Source: Planctomycetia bacterium (GTDB lineage: Bacteria; Planctomycetota; Phycisphaerae; Phycisphaerales; SM1A02). Taken from it: a stretch of 6,446 nucleotides of DNA. The notes under the pieces were generated by a model. The model was given only the letters and a program-made list of their open reading frames with translations. It was not told the origin of the DNA and did not search any database. Location: NCBI GenBank assembly GCA_005804005.1, contig SYPI01000156.1, positions 1 through 6,446 of the forward strand, read 5' to 3'. A program made the position numbers and the translations under genes. Each line of letters opens with the position of its first letter. Within the stretch, counting starts at the first letter, position 1. This document shows positions 1-5,969 of the stretch, in pieces.

Positions 1-1
1 C

Positions 2-994
2 GGTGCCACCGGGTCCCTGCAGCTCAATGACATCCGTGATGTGCTGACTGCGCAGGCCGCCGGGGCGGGCCTCTCCGGGCTGGCCATGATGGGCACTCTG
101 CTGGTGGTACTCGGCCTGTGCTTCAAGGTCACCGCCGTGCCGATGCACTTCTACGCCCCCGATGTCTATCAAGGGGCCACTACCAGCGTCACGGCATTCC
201 TCTCTTTCGTTCCCAAGGCGGCGGGCCTGACTGCGCTGGTCATCATCCTCTCGCTGGTCGGTTGGAGCGGCCACAGTTTCATCGATTCCGACGGCGCGCG
301 GGTGGCATACCAAGGCCTCCCGCAACCGATCGCGGCGGTGCTGTGGATGGTCGCCGTGCTGACCATGACCCTGGGCAACATCGGTGGATTGCTGCAGCGC
401 TCGGTGAAGCGCACGATGGCATACTCATCGATCGCCCACTCGGGCTACATGGTCATTGGGCTGATCGCTGGTCCAGGCGCTGGCCTGAGCGCTCTGTTCT
501 TCTACCTGTTCAGTTACGGCGTCATGAACGGAGCGCTGTTCGCGTCGCTGTGCGCTCTGGAGCGCCGCGGGGATGACCTCGATCACTTCGACGAACTGGG
601 CTCAATGCGGCAGCGATTCCCTTGGCTGGCTGCCGCTCTGACGGTGGCCGCCGCAAGTCTGGTCGGATTGCCGCCGGTGCTGGGGTTCTTTGCCAAGCTG
701 GCCCTGTTCATGGGAGCCTTCGAAGCCGACCAGATCGGACTGGTGGTGATCGCCGTCATCAACAGCGCCATCAGCGGCTGGTACTACCTGCGCTTCGTGC
801 TGATGCCCATAGTCGCGCCCGCATCGGCGCGCTCCGACGAGGTGCAGCGCCGTCGCGGACGGTGGGCCACCGCTGCCGCCATCGCCTGCACCGCGGCGCT
901 CATCCTCCTGCCAATTGCCACCACGCGGCTGCTCGCTCTGGCCTCATCCGCCGTGCAGACCGACCTGCTAGACTCCCGCGTTCCGCACCCGTAG
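2..994 (+). CDS. nuoN: NADH-quinone oxidoreductase subunit N, 3' part
   Basis: This is the C-terminal two thirds (330 residues visible) of NuoN, an antiporter-like membrane subunit of respiratory complex I, which couples NADH oxidation to proton pumping. The frame is open from the left edge, so the real start lies outside the window; the GTG at 41 is internal, because conserved residues (GATGSLQL) precede it. Family hallmarks are [19 protein letters not shown] (122-178), FVPKAAGL with its channel lysine at 215-217, and [15 protein letters not shown] with a second lysine at 695-697. These match the positions of the conserved proton-path lysines of NuoN. At least eight hydrophobic segments alternate with short loops, as expected. 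NuoN normally closes the nuo operon and that fits here, since no further nuo gene follows. Its TAG stop (992-994) lies inside the following tRNA gene. NuoL and NuoM are related, but the FKVTAVP-H-Y-PDVY motif is specific to NuoN. Confidence 0.96.
   Translation, partial: GATGSLQLNDIRDVLTAQAAGAGLSGLAMMGTLLVVLGLCFKVTAVPMHFYAPDVYQGATTSVTAFLSFVPKAAGLTALVIILSLVGWSGHSFIDSDGARVAYQGLPQPIAAVLWMVAVLTMTLGNIGGLLQRSVKRTMAYSSIAHSGYMVIGLIAGPGAGLSALFFYLFSYGVMNGALFASLCALERRGDDLDHFDELGSMRQRFPWLAAALTVAAASLVGLPPVLGFFAKLALFMGAFEADQIGLVVIAVINSAISGWYYLRFVLMPIVAPASARSDEVQRRRGRWATAAAIACTAALILLPIATTRLLALASSAVQTDLLDSRVPHP
969..974 (+). promoter_or_regulatory. Candidate -10 element for the tRNA-Arg unit
   Basis: GCTAGACT (967-974) resembles a sigma-70 -10 box (TAGACT, 4 of 6 matches). 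It is followed by the GC-rich stretch CCCGCG, like the discriminator of stable-RNA promoters. It ends 10 bases before the mature tRNA, so a start near 981 would give a very short leader. No good -35 hexamer is visible at 16-18 bp spacing. The element lies within the nuoN coding sequence. Weak evidence, listed because the tRNA should need a promoter separate from nuoN. Confidence 0.28.
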
Positions 995-1058
995 CTCAAC
1001 TGGATAGAGCACGAGCCTACGAAGCTCGGGGTTGCAGGTTCGAGTCCTGCCGGGTGCG
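985..1058 (+). tRNA. tRNA-Arg (anticodon ACG)
   Basis: A complete cloverleaf folds by eye. The acceptor stem is GCACCCG/CGGGTGC (985-991 with 1051-1057, seven perfect pairs). The D stem is GCTC/GAGC (994-997, 1007-1010), and its loop carries the conserved GG and the A20-type adenine that marks arginine tRNAs. The anticodon stem is CGAGC/GCTCG (1012-1016, 1024-1028), its loop is CTACGAA and the anticodon is ACG at 1019-1021. The variable loop is five bases. The T stem is GCAGG/CCTGC (1034-1038, 1046-1050) with loop TTCGAGT. The discriminator base is G1058. The next bases are CTT, so CCA is not encoded and must be added by the CCA-adding enzyme. ACG, with A34 normally edited to inosine by TadA, would read CGU, CGC and CGA. 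The first ten bases overlap the end of nuoN, and polX begins nine bases downstream. Confidence 0.97.
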
Positions 1059-1067
1059 CTTTCTCCA

Positions 1068-2816
1068 GTGTCCGCGAACCAAGACATCGCCGCGCGCTTC
1101 GAAGAGATGGCGGCACTTCTGGAGATCACCGGGGCCAACGCCTTCCGCGTGAATGCCTTCCGGCGCGCCGCCCGCGCCTGTGAGGGAGCCAGCGTGGATC
1201 TGGGCAAACTGGCCCGCCAAAGCCCGGCCGAACTTGAAAAGCTGGACGGGATAGGAGGGGGAACTGCCGCTCGCATCGTTGAGTTCGTCAGCAGCGGAGA
1301 GATCGCCGATCTGACCGCCCTGCGAAACAGTGTTCCGACCGGTTTGCCCGCCCTGCTGGGGCTTCAGGGTCTGGGCCCGAAGACAGTCAAGCGGCTGTGG
1401 GAGGAAGCGCAGGTGGTCGATCTGGCTTCGTTGCGGACCGCCATAGACGACGGCCGGATCGCCAGCATGGCGGGCATGGGCGCCAAGAAGATCGAAGGGC
1501 TGCGTGGGGCGATCGCCACCGCTGAGTTCGCCATGACTCGATGGCGCCTCGACCGCGCGCAGCAGGCCGCCGAGGCAATCCTGGAGCGCTTGCGAGAACT
1601 CCCCTCGACCATCCGCGCCGCCTTCGCTGGCAGCACTCGCCGCGGCCGCGAAACGGTCGGCGACATCGACATCCTCGTCTCCACTACCGCGCCCGAAGCT
1701 GCCGGCGAGGAGTTCTGTGTCCATCCGGGGGTGGCGGCGGTGCTGGCCCGCGGACCGACCCGCTGCAGCGTGCGACTGGCCGACGGACTTCAGGCCGACC
1801 TGCGCATGGTGGAGAACCCCGCCTTCGGCGCGGCGCTCCTCTACTTCACCGGCAGCAAGGAACACAATGTCCGCCTGCGCGAGCGCGCGCTGGCCCGCAG
1901 CCAGACCCTGAACGAGTACGGCCTGTTCCCCGACGATGGCCAACCTACCCCGCAATCCCGGGGCATCACGCCGGTCGCAGCGGCGACCGAAGAGCAGATC
2001 TACGCGGCACTCGGCCTGCCCTGGATCCCGCCGGAACTGCGCGAAGACCGGGGTGAACTCGAGCTGACCACCACTCCACGGCTGGTCGAAACTGCTGACA
2101 TCCGCGCCGAACTCCACTCCCACACCACCGCCAGCGACGGCCACCTCTCTCTGCGTGAGCTGGTGGAGGCGGCCAAGGCGCGCGGCTTCCACACCATCGC
2201 TGTCACCGATCACAGTGTCTCAAGTGTGCAGGCCAACGGACTCTCCATCGATCGGCTGCTGGCCCACATCGACGCAGTCCGCGAAGTGGAACAGCAGGTT
2301 GGCGGCATCCGAGTTCTAGCGGGCAGTGAAGTCGATATCCACTCGGATGGACACCTCGACTACCCCGACGAGATCCTTGCTCGTCTGGACTGGGTGGTCG
2401 CCAGCCCGCACGCCGCGCTGAAGCAGGATTCTGCCAAGGCGACCGAACGACTGCTGCGTGCCATCCGGCATCCACTGGTCCATCTCCTTGGCCACCCGAC
2501 CGGCCGCATCGTGCTCGGTCGTACCGGGCTTGAACCCGACATGGATGAACTGTGGGCCGCGGCGGTCGAGTGTCACACCGCGCTGGAAATCAACTCCCAT
2601 CCTTCGCGTCTGGACCTGCGCGACACTCATGTCCGCCAGGCACTGGGGGCTGGCTGCCTGCTGGCCATCGACTGCGATGTTCACTGGGCCGATGACTTCA
2701 ACAACCTGCGCTTCGGCGTGGCCACCGGCCGCCGTGGCGGGCTCAGCCCGGCTCGCTGCCTCAACTGCCTGGACGCTGCGGCGCTGGAAGCCTTCCGCCT
2801 GCGCAAGCGTCGCTAG
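1068..2816 (+). CDS. polX: DNA polymerase/3'-5' exonuclease PolX
   Basis: A 582-residue family X DNA polymerase, the usual length for bacterial PolX, thought to fill short gaps in base excision repair. The N-terminal 8-kDa region ([21 protein letters not shown], 11-31) is followed by helix-hairpin-helix motifs near 60-70, 100-110 and 135-145. The palm has [14 protein letters not shown] with catalytic aspartates D199 and D201 and a third at D244, then [13 protein letters not shown] (259-271). The C-terminal PHP domain (about 345-570) keeps its metal ligands: H350/H352, D381-H382, E421, H448, HPTGR and D537/H539, so the exonuclease is probably active. I chose the GTG at 1068 because homologs begin just before the conserved first helix; the open frame also extends back to a TTG at 1032 inside the tRNA. 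No clear Shine-Dalgarno lies before 1068. ffh follows after 12 bp, suggesting cotranscription. Confidence 0.95.
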   Translation: MSANQDIAARFEEMAALLEITGANAFRVNAFRRAARACEGASVDLGKLARQSPAELEKLDGIGGGTAARIVEFVSSGEIADLTALRNSVPTGLPALLGLQGLGPKTVKRLWEEAQVVDLASLRTAIDDGRIASMAGMGAKKIEGLRGAIATAEFAMTRWRLDRAQQAAEAILERLRELPSTIRAAFAGSTRRGRETVGDIDILVSTTAPEAAGEEFCVHPGVAAVLARGPTRCSVRLADGLQADLRMVENPAFGAALLYFTGSKEHNVRLRERALARSQTLNEYGLFPDDGQPTPQSRGITPVAAATEEQIYAALGLPWIPPELREDRGELELTTTPRLVETADIRAELHSHTTASDGHLSLRELVEAAKARGFHTIAVTDHSVSSVQANGLSIDRLLAHIDAVREVEQQVGGIRVLAGSEVDIHSDGHLDYPDEILARLDWVVASPHAALKQDSAKATERLLRAIRHPLVHLLGHPTGRIVLGRTGLEPDMDELWAAAVECHTALEINSHPSRLDLRDTHVRQALGAGCLLAIDCDVHWADDFNNLRFGVATGRRGGLSPARCLNCLDAAALEAFRLRKRR

Positions 2817-2828
2817 GATGGCAGGGCG

Positions 2829-4283
2829 ATGTTCCAGGCACTAAGTGAACGCTTCACCGGCGCGTTGACGCGCCTCTCCGGGCGCGGCACGATCAGCGAG
2901 AGCAACGTCCGCGAGGCAATGGCCGAGGTGCGCACTGCCCTGCTCGAGGCGGATGTCGAGCAGTCGGTCGTCACCACGTTCTGCGATGAGACTCTCGCCG
3001 AAGCGCTCGGCAGCCAGGTCACTCGCAGCCTGAAGCCTTCTCAAGAGATGGTGGGCATCGTCCATCGCCGCCTGGTGGCGCTGATGGGCCCGGCCTCGCC
3101 GGGTCTGGCGCTGGTTGAGCCGGGCCCCACAGTCATCATGCTCTGCGGACTGCAGGGGTCGGGCAAGACCACCACCTGCGGCAAACTGGCCGCCTGGTTC
3201 AAGCGCCGGGGCACTGGTGTCCTGGTCTGCGGGGCCGATCTGCAGCGACCGGCAGCAGTCGAACAACTGCGTCTGGTAGTCGAATCAGTGGCCGCTGAAG
3301 CGCCCGGCTCAGCCCGCATCGCCTTCCACGGCGAGCCGGAACTCTGCGCCGAGTTCGGCAAGGCGACCGGCGCGTCGGTCGGTGTCTGTCGCCGCGCTCT
3401 GGAGCGGGCCCGCAAGGACCGCTTCGAGGTGCTGATCCTCGACACCGCTGGCCGCCTGCACATCGACGACGACCTGATGCGCGAGCTGAAGGCGATTGAC
3501 ACCGCCGTTGAGCCGCATCACCGACTGCTGGTGGTCGATGCCATGAGCGGGCAGGATGCCGTCCGGAGCGCCGGTGTTTTCCACGAGCGGCTGGCGGTAG
3601 ATGGCCTGATCCTGTCCAAGTTCGACTCCGACGCCCGCGGCGGTGCGGCCCTCTCGGCGCGGACGGTCACCGGCGCCAGCGTGCGCTTCGTCGGCACTGG
3701 CGAGCGATTCGACGCGCTGGAGGAGTTCCACCCAGAACGAGCCGCCGGGCGCATCCTTGGCATGGGCGATGTCGTCTCGCTGGTGGAGCGCGCCAAGGAA
3801 GAAGTCAACGAAGCCGAGGCCGAGCAGTTGGCCGCCAAGATGGCCGCAGGCAAGTTCGGCTTCGACGATCTGCTCGGCCAGATCCGCACCATCCGGCGCA
3901 TGGGGCCCCTGAAGCAGGTACTAGGAATGCTCCCCGGAGTTGGGGCAGCGCTCAAGGGCATCGACATCGACGATGCCCAGTTCGATCGACTGCAGGGCAT
4001 GGTGCACAGCATGACCCCGGCGGAGCGCTCCGACGCCAGTCTGCTCGACCGCAACCGCATGCGCCGCGTAGCCCGCGGCAGCGGCGTCGATCCGGTTGAG
4101 GTTGGCCGCCTAGTCAAGCAGTTCGAGTCGATGTCACGAATTGGGCAGCAGATGGCGGCCTTGGGTGGCATGGGTCAGGCTCAGGCGGCCGCGGCGTTGG
4201 CCCGCGGTGGCCCCGGCATGCTCACCGGCAAGGGCTCAAGCCGAACCCCCAGCATCAAAGATCGTTTCAAGAAACGGCGCTGA
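2829..4283 (+). CDS. ffh: Signal recognition particle protein Ffh
   Basis: A 484-residue SRP54-type GTPase. It binds 4.5S RNA and the signal sequences of nascent chains and, with FtsY, delivers ribosomes to the membrane translocon. The N domain (1-100) has the typical MFQALSERF start and ALLEADV. The G domain has the P-loop GLQGSGKT (107-114), DLQRPAAVEQL (137-147), DTAGR (205-209) and a G4-type SKFD (263-266) followed by SDARGGAALS. The closing VGTGERFDALEEFHPER is also present. The M domain (about 325-440) has GPLKQVLGMLPG, SMTPAER (394-400) and RRVARGSGVDPVEVGRLVKQF for RNA binding, then a Gly/Ala/Met stretch and a basic tail ending KDRFKKRR. The ATG at 2829 sits 12 bp after polX with a modest GCAGGG ribosome site. 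FtsY is excluded by the M domain. SKFD instead of TKLD is unusual but conservative. Confidence 0.97.
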   Translation: MFQALSERFTGALTRLSGRGTISESNVREAMAEVRTALLEADVEQSVVTTFCDETLAEALGSQVTRSLKPSQEMVGIVHRRLVALMGPASPGLALVEPGPTVIMLCGLQGSGKTTTCGKLAAWFKRRGTGVLVCGADLQRPAAVEQLRLVVESVAAEAPGSARIAFHGEPELCAEFGKATGASVGVCRRALERARKDRFEVLILDTAGRLHIDDDLMRELKAIDTAVEPHHRLLVVDAMSGQDAVRSAGVFHERLAVDGLILSKFDSDARGGAALSARTVTGASVRFVGTGERFDALEEFHPERAAGRILGMGDVVSLVERAKEEVNEAEAEQLAAKMAAGKFGFDDLLGQIRTIRRMGPLKQVLGMLPGVGAALKGIDIDDAQFDRLQGMVHSMTPAERSDASLLDRNRMRRVARGSGVDPVEVGRLVKQFESMSRIGQQMAALGGMGQAQAAAALARGGPGMLTGKGSSRTPSIKDRFKKRR

Positions 4284-4297
4284 GCGCGGCGGCGCGC
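4284..4297 (+). terminator. Weak GC hairpin in the convergent ffh gap
   Basis: GCGCG (4284-4288) and CGCGC (4293-4297) can pair around the loop GCGG directly after the ffh stop. This lies in the 26-bp gap between ffh and the convergent Minf_1886-family gene. There is no U-run on either strand, so it is a poor intrinsic terminator and may be chance in GC-rich DNA. No better terminator for either gene is visible in the gap. Confidence 0.2.
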
Positions 4298-4309
4298 CCC
4301 TTGGCGGAC

Positions 4310-4720
4310 TCAGCGGGCGGCTGCCTTGCACAGCCTCTCAGCCACCGCCGATGGCCCGAAGGCCTCATCAAACTCGTAGACACCCCGAAAATCCGCTTCA
4401 GTGTCCCGCGGGCTGGTGCTCAGTTGCCGGGTGCGAACCATGTCGAAGACAATCCGCCCAAAGTCTTCCGTGCGCCGGATGCCCCAGGATGCCAGCACCG
4501 CCATGGCCATGCCACCCCAGAGCTCCAGCGCCAGATCGCGCAACCCTAGGCACAGTTGCTGCCCGCTCACATTGCGGTCGGCTTCGACCGGATCATGCTG
4601 GTGGATGCGGTTGACGGTGTGCCCCAGACCACGGCGTACAAAGTCGAACGCAGCCGGGGGATACGGCGCCGGAGCGACCGGTCGGGCGGGCTTCGTGGCT
4701 GGGGTCTTGGCCGTGGCCAT
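4310..4720 (-). CDS. Minf_1886 family protein, function unknown
   Basis: A 136-residue protein I recognise as the Minf_1886 family, which has no established function. Family features in order are YPPAAFDFV (20-28), a helix, VSGQQL (51-56) followed by GLRDLALELWG, then WGIRRTEDFG (79-88), IVFDMV (90-95) and DFRGVYEFDEAF (110-121). It has no signal peptide or membrane segment, so it is probably cytoplasmic. The first 19 residues are Ala/Pro/Lys-rich and look disordered. I chose the ATG at 4720-4718 because GGAG (4732-4729) lies 8 bases upstream. The frame also extends to a GTG at 4768, but the added 16 residues are arginine-rich and show no family pattern. It is convergent with ffh and divergent from the OmpA-family gene. 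It appears complete. Family assignment is from motif memory and should be confirmed with a profile search. Confidence 0.85.
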   Translation of the reverse strand: MATAKTPATKPARPVAPAPYPPAAFDFVRRGLGHTVNRIHQHDPVEADRNVSGQQLCLGLRDLALELWGGMAMAVLASWGIRRTEDFGRIVFDMVRTRQLSTSPRDTEADFRGVYEFDEAFGPSAVAERLCKAAAR

Positions 4721-4770
4721 CGGGACTGCTCCGATCCTATGTCGACCAATCCTGGCGCGCGCCTGCACTC

Positions 4771-4800
4771 CGCAAAAAAGTCATTTGCGCATTTCGCATT
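4771..4800. other. AT-richer stretch with a dyad and short direct repeats
   Basis: In the 148-bp divergent gap, CGCAAA (4771-4776) and TTTGCG (4784-4789) form a 6-bp dyad with a 7-base spacer. CGCATT then occurs twice at a 7-bp period (4788-4793 and 4795-4800). This is the AT-richest spot of the gap and could hold promoter or regulator sites for either flanking gene. No known operator was recognised. Confidence 0.25.
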
Positions 4801-4829
4801 GCCGCTCCTGCGCCGCGGCTGGGTACACT
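4799..4829 (+). promoter_or_regulatory. Candidate promoter of the OmpA-family gene
   Basis: TTGCCG (4799-4804) and TACACT (4824-4829) each match the sigma-70 consensus at 4 of 6 positions, but the 19-bp spacer is long. The -10-like box follows GG, as in GGTACACT. A start near 4836 would give a leader of about 33 bases containing the 4838-4854 dyad and the GGGAG ribosome site at 4856-4860. Plausible from position, not proven. Confidence 0.3.
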
Positions 4830-4837
4830 CCGGCTGT

Positions 4838-4854
4838 GCGAGCATGATGCTCGC
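4838..4854 (+). promoter_or_regulatory. 17-bp perfect dyad before the OmpA-family ribosome site
   Basis: GCGAGCAT (4838-4845) and ATGCTCGC (4847-4854) are exact inverted copies around a single base, G4846. As DNA this is a compact operator-like palindrome just downstream of the candidate -10 box. As RNA it would form a six-pair GC-rich stem (GCGAGC/GCTCGC) with loop ATGAT, ending one base before the GGGAG ribosome site at 4856-4860. Either reading implies control of the downstream lipoprotein gene. Which applies cannot be decided from sequence. Confidence 0.45.
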
Positions 4855-4868
4855 CGGGAGAAAAACGC

Positions 4869-5720
4869 ATGGCCGCTACTCGAAACGTTCTCGTCACTTC
4901 GTCCACTCTGGGTCTTTTCCTATGGGGTTGCGTACCTCAGGAGAAGTACGACAGTCTGCTGACTTCCTACCGCAGTCAGGAACAGCAGTTGATCTCGACT
5001 CAGGGCGAGCTCGACACCATTCGCACCAACGAGTCACGCCTGCGCAGTCAACTGGCGCAAGCCGCGGCTGATCTGGAATCGGCCCACTCACTGCGCAGCG
5101 GCCAAGGCGCTGATCTGGACAAGTTGCTCGCCGACTACGAGGCGATGCTGACTCAGATCGCCAACCTTGAAGGGGGACCACTGCCGGAGTCGGTGAACGA
5201 GGCGCTCAGCGCCCTCGCCGCCCAGTACCCCGATGTGATGACCTTCGACGCCAAGCGCGGCATGCTGCGCTTCTCGTCTGATTTCACCTTCGATCTTGGC
5301 TCGGCCAACCTCAAGCCGGGAACGGCGGCGGTGCTCGGCAAGGTCGCGGGGATCCTCAACTCACCAGAGGCCACCAACTTCGAAGTGGTGGTGGTCGGGC
5401 ACACCGACAATGTGCCCATCCGCCGCAGTTCGACGGCCGCGCAGCACCCAACCAATCTGCACCTCTCAGCGCACCGGGCCATCACCGTGCGCGATGCGCT
5501 GGTGCACGATGGAGTCGCCGGCAATCGCTTCGAGGTTGCCGGATACGGCGAGTACCGCCCAGTGGTCGCCAACGGCGCCCGCGGTGCCGAACAGAACCGA
5601 CGCGTCGAAGTGTTCCTGACACCGCTGCTCATTCCGCTGGCTGACGTCAAGCCTGCCCCATCGCCAAGCGCCAGCCCCGCACCAGCGGCGGCCACCACCG
5701 ACGACGAGCCAACCAAGTAG
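4869..5720 (+). CDS. OmpA-family lipoprotein, peptidoglycan-binding
   Basis: A 283-residue protein with a lipoprotein-type signal peptide: R5 and a hydrophobic stretch to LWGC, with the predicted lipidated cysteine at 21. Tryptophan at -2 is unusual for a lipobox. Residues about 25-102 are Gln/Glu/Leu-rich and look like a coiled coil (EKYDSLLTSYRSQEQQ onward). An OmpA/MotB-type domain spans about 130-252: FSSDFTFDLGSANLKPGT, GHTDNVPI with D180, NLHLSAHRAITV, VAGYGEYRPVVAN and NRRVEVFL (243-250). D180 and arginines in this fold are known to bind diaminopimelate of peptidoglycan. The tail (257-283) is Pro/Ala/Ser-rich and probably disordered. The ATG has a good ribosome site (GGGAG, 8-base spacing). 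It probably anchors the outer membrane to the cell wall. MotB is less likely, as MotB has a transmembrane anchor rather than a lipobox. Two terminators follow, so it appears to be a single-gene unit. Confidence 0.9.
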   Translation: MAATRNVLVTSSTLGLFLWGCVPQEKYDSLLTSYRSQEQQLISTQGELDTIRTNESRLRSQLAQAAADLESAHSLRSGQGADLDKLLADYEAMLTQIANLEGGPLPESVNEALSALAAQYPDVMTFDAKRGMLRFSSDFTFDLGSANLKPGTAAVLGKVAGILNSPEATNFEVVVVGHTDNVPIRRSSTAAQHPTNLHLSAHRAITVRDALVHDGVAGNRFEVAGYGEYRPVVANGARGAEQNRRVEVFLTPLLIPLADVKPAPSPSASPAPAAATTDDEPTK

Positions 5721-5749
5721 TTTCACCGCAGGAATCCCGTGATCCCCAC

Positions 5750-5779
5750 AGCGCCCGTGCTCAATGCATGGGCGCTTTT
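5750..5779 (+). terminator. Intrinsic terminator 1 of the OmpA-family gene
   Basis: AGCGCCC (5750-5756) pairs perfectly with GGGCGCT (5770-5776). The stem extends through a G-U pair and TGC/GCA to 11 pairs, closing on the loop TCAAT (5761-5765). TTTT runs from 5776 to 5779. It lies 30 bp after the OmpA-family stop codon, as expected for a rho-independent terminator. Confidence 0.82.
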
Positions 5780-5809
5780 CATTTGCGCCCGCCCTCAATG
5801 CATGGGCGC
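5760..5809 (+). repeat. 16-bp direct repeat shared by two terminators
   Basis: CTCAATGCATGGGCGC occurs exactly at 5760-5775 and again at 5794-5809, a 34-bp period. The upstream arms GCGCCC at 5751-5756 and 5785-5790 repeat with the same period. A third GCGCCC at 5820-5825 (35 bp further) is not followed by the rest of the unit. The pattern looks like a tandem duplication of one terminator that has since diverged. Confidence 0.8.
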
Positions 5810-5815
5810 CTTTTT
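5785..5815 (+). terminator. Intrinsic terminator 2, tandem to the first
   Basis: GCGCCC (5785-5790) pairs with GGGCGC (5804-5809) around a 13-base loop and is followed by TTTTT (5811-5815). The stem is shorter than in the first terminator because its inner pairs have been lost (for example C5792 faces A5802), but the T-run is longer. GGGCGC could instead pair with GCGCCC at 5820-5825. It probably acts as a backup. Confidence 0.72.
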
Positions 5816-5894
5816 GGTTGCGCCCCTGTCCCCGACCAATGCCGGACACCTTGTGAGCACCGGGTGAAGCCTTGCCAAACCGTCCATTTGCAGA

Positions 5895-5922
5895 TTGCCG
5901 AGCAAGCCCTTGGGGCTAAACT
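5895..5922 (+). promoter_or_regulatory. Candidate promoter of the secreted-protein gene
   Basis: TTGCCG (5895-5900) and TAAACT (5917-5922) are separated by 16 bp, each with 4 of 6 matches to the sigma-70 consensus. AGCCC (5905-5909) and GGGCT (5913-5917) form a small dyad in the spacer that touches the -10 box and could be an operator. A start near 5929 would place the 5931-5954 hairpin at the very 5' end of the transcript. Confidence 0.4.
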
Positions 5923-5930
5923 TCAGGCCA

Positions 5931-5954
5931 GACCCCCCAATTGTGGGCCGGGTC
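5931..5954 (+). promoter_or_regulatory. 5' UTR hairpin before the secreted-protein gene
   Basis: GACCC (5931-5935) pairs with GGGTC (5950-5954). CCC (5936-5938) pairs with GGG (5945-5947) around the loop AATTGT, leaving a two-base bulge, CC. The structure ends four bases before the GGGAG ribosome site (5959-5963). It may stabilise the messenger or tune translation. It matches no riboswitch family I know. Confidence 0.35.
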
Positions 5955-5969
5955 GAGCGGGAGACTGAG

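Noticed and set aside
41..43. GTG as a start codon for the first gene
   Set aside because: The frame stays open to the left edge and the preceding residues (GATGSLQL) match the conserved NuoN sequence, so this codon is internal.
1017..2213. Long antisense open frame opposite polX (398 codons)
   Set aside because: Long antisense frames are common in GC-rich genes with strong third-position bias. This one has no recognisable domain and lies opposite a clear PolX, partly inside the tRNA.
3518..4171. Antisense open frame opposite ffh (217 codons)
   Set aside because: Ser/Arg/Pro-rich composition typical of a shadow frame, with no family motif, opposite the conserved G and M domains of Ffh.
4720..4768. 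Upstream GTG start for the Minf_1886-family gene
   Set aside because: The extra residues are Arg-rich and unlike the family, and the ATG at 4720 has a well-spaced GGAG site.
4721..4868. A 4.5S RNA (SRP RNA) gene near ffh
   Set aside because: I looked for the conserved SRP RNA hairpin with its GGAA-type tetraloop and asymmetric loop in the non-coding gaps and did not find it.
4556..5071. Plus-strand frame crossing the Minf_1886 start and the OmpA-family start
   Set aside because: It overlaps two well-supported genes and the regulatory gap in a different frame and carries no recognisable motif.
5751..5825. Tandem repeat as a small CRISPR-like array
   Set aside because: There are only two full units, at a 34-bp period with no distinct spacers, and each unit is a hairpin followed by a T-run, which fits terminators.
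5721..5969. Small open frames in the gap after the OmpA-family gene
   Set aside because: They run through the terminator hairpins, lack ribosome sites and show no conserved sequence pattern.
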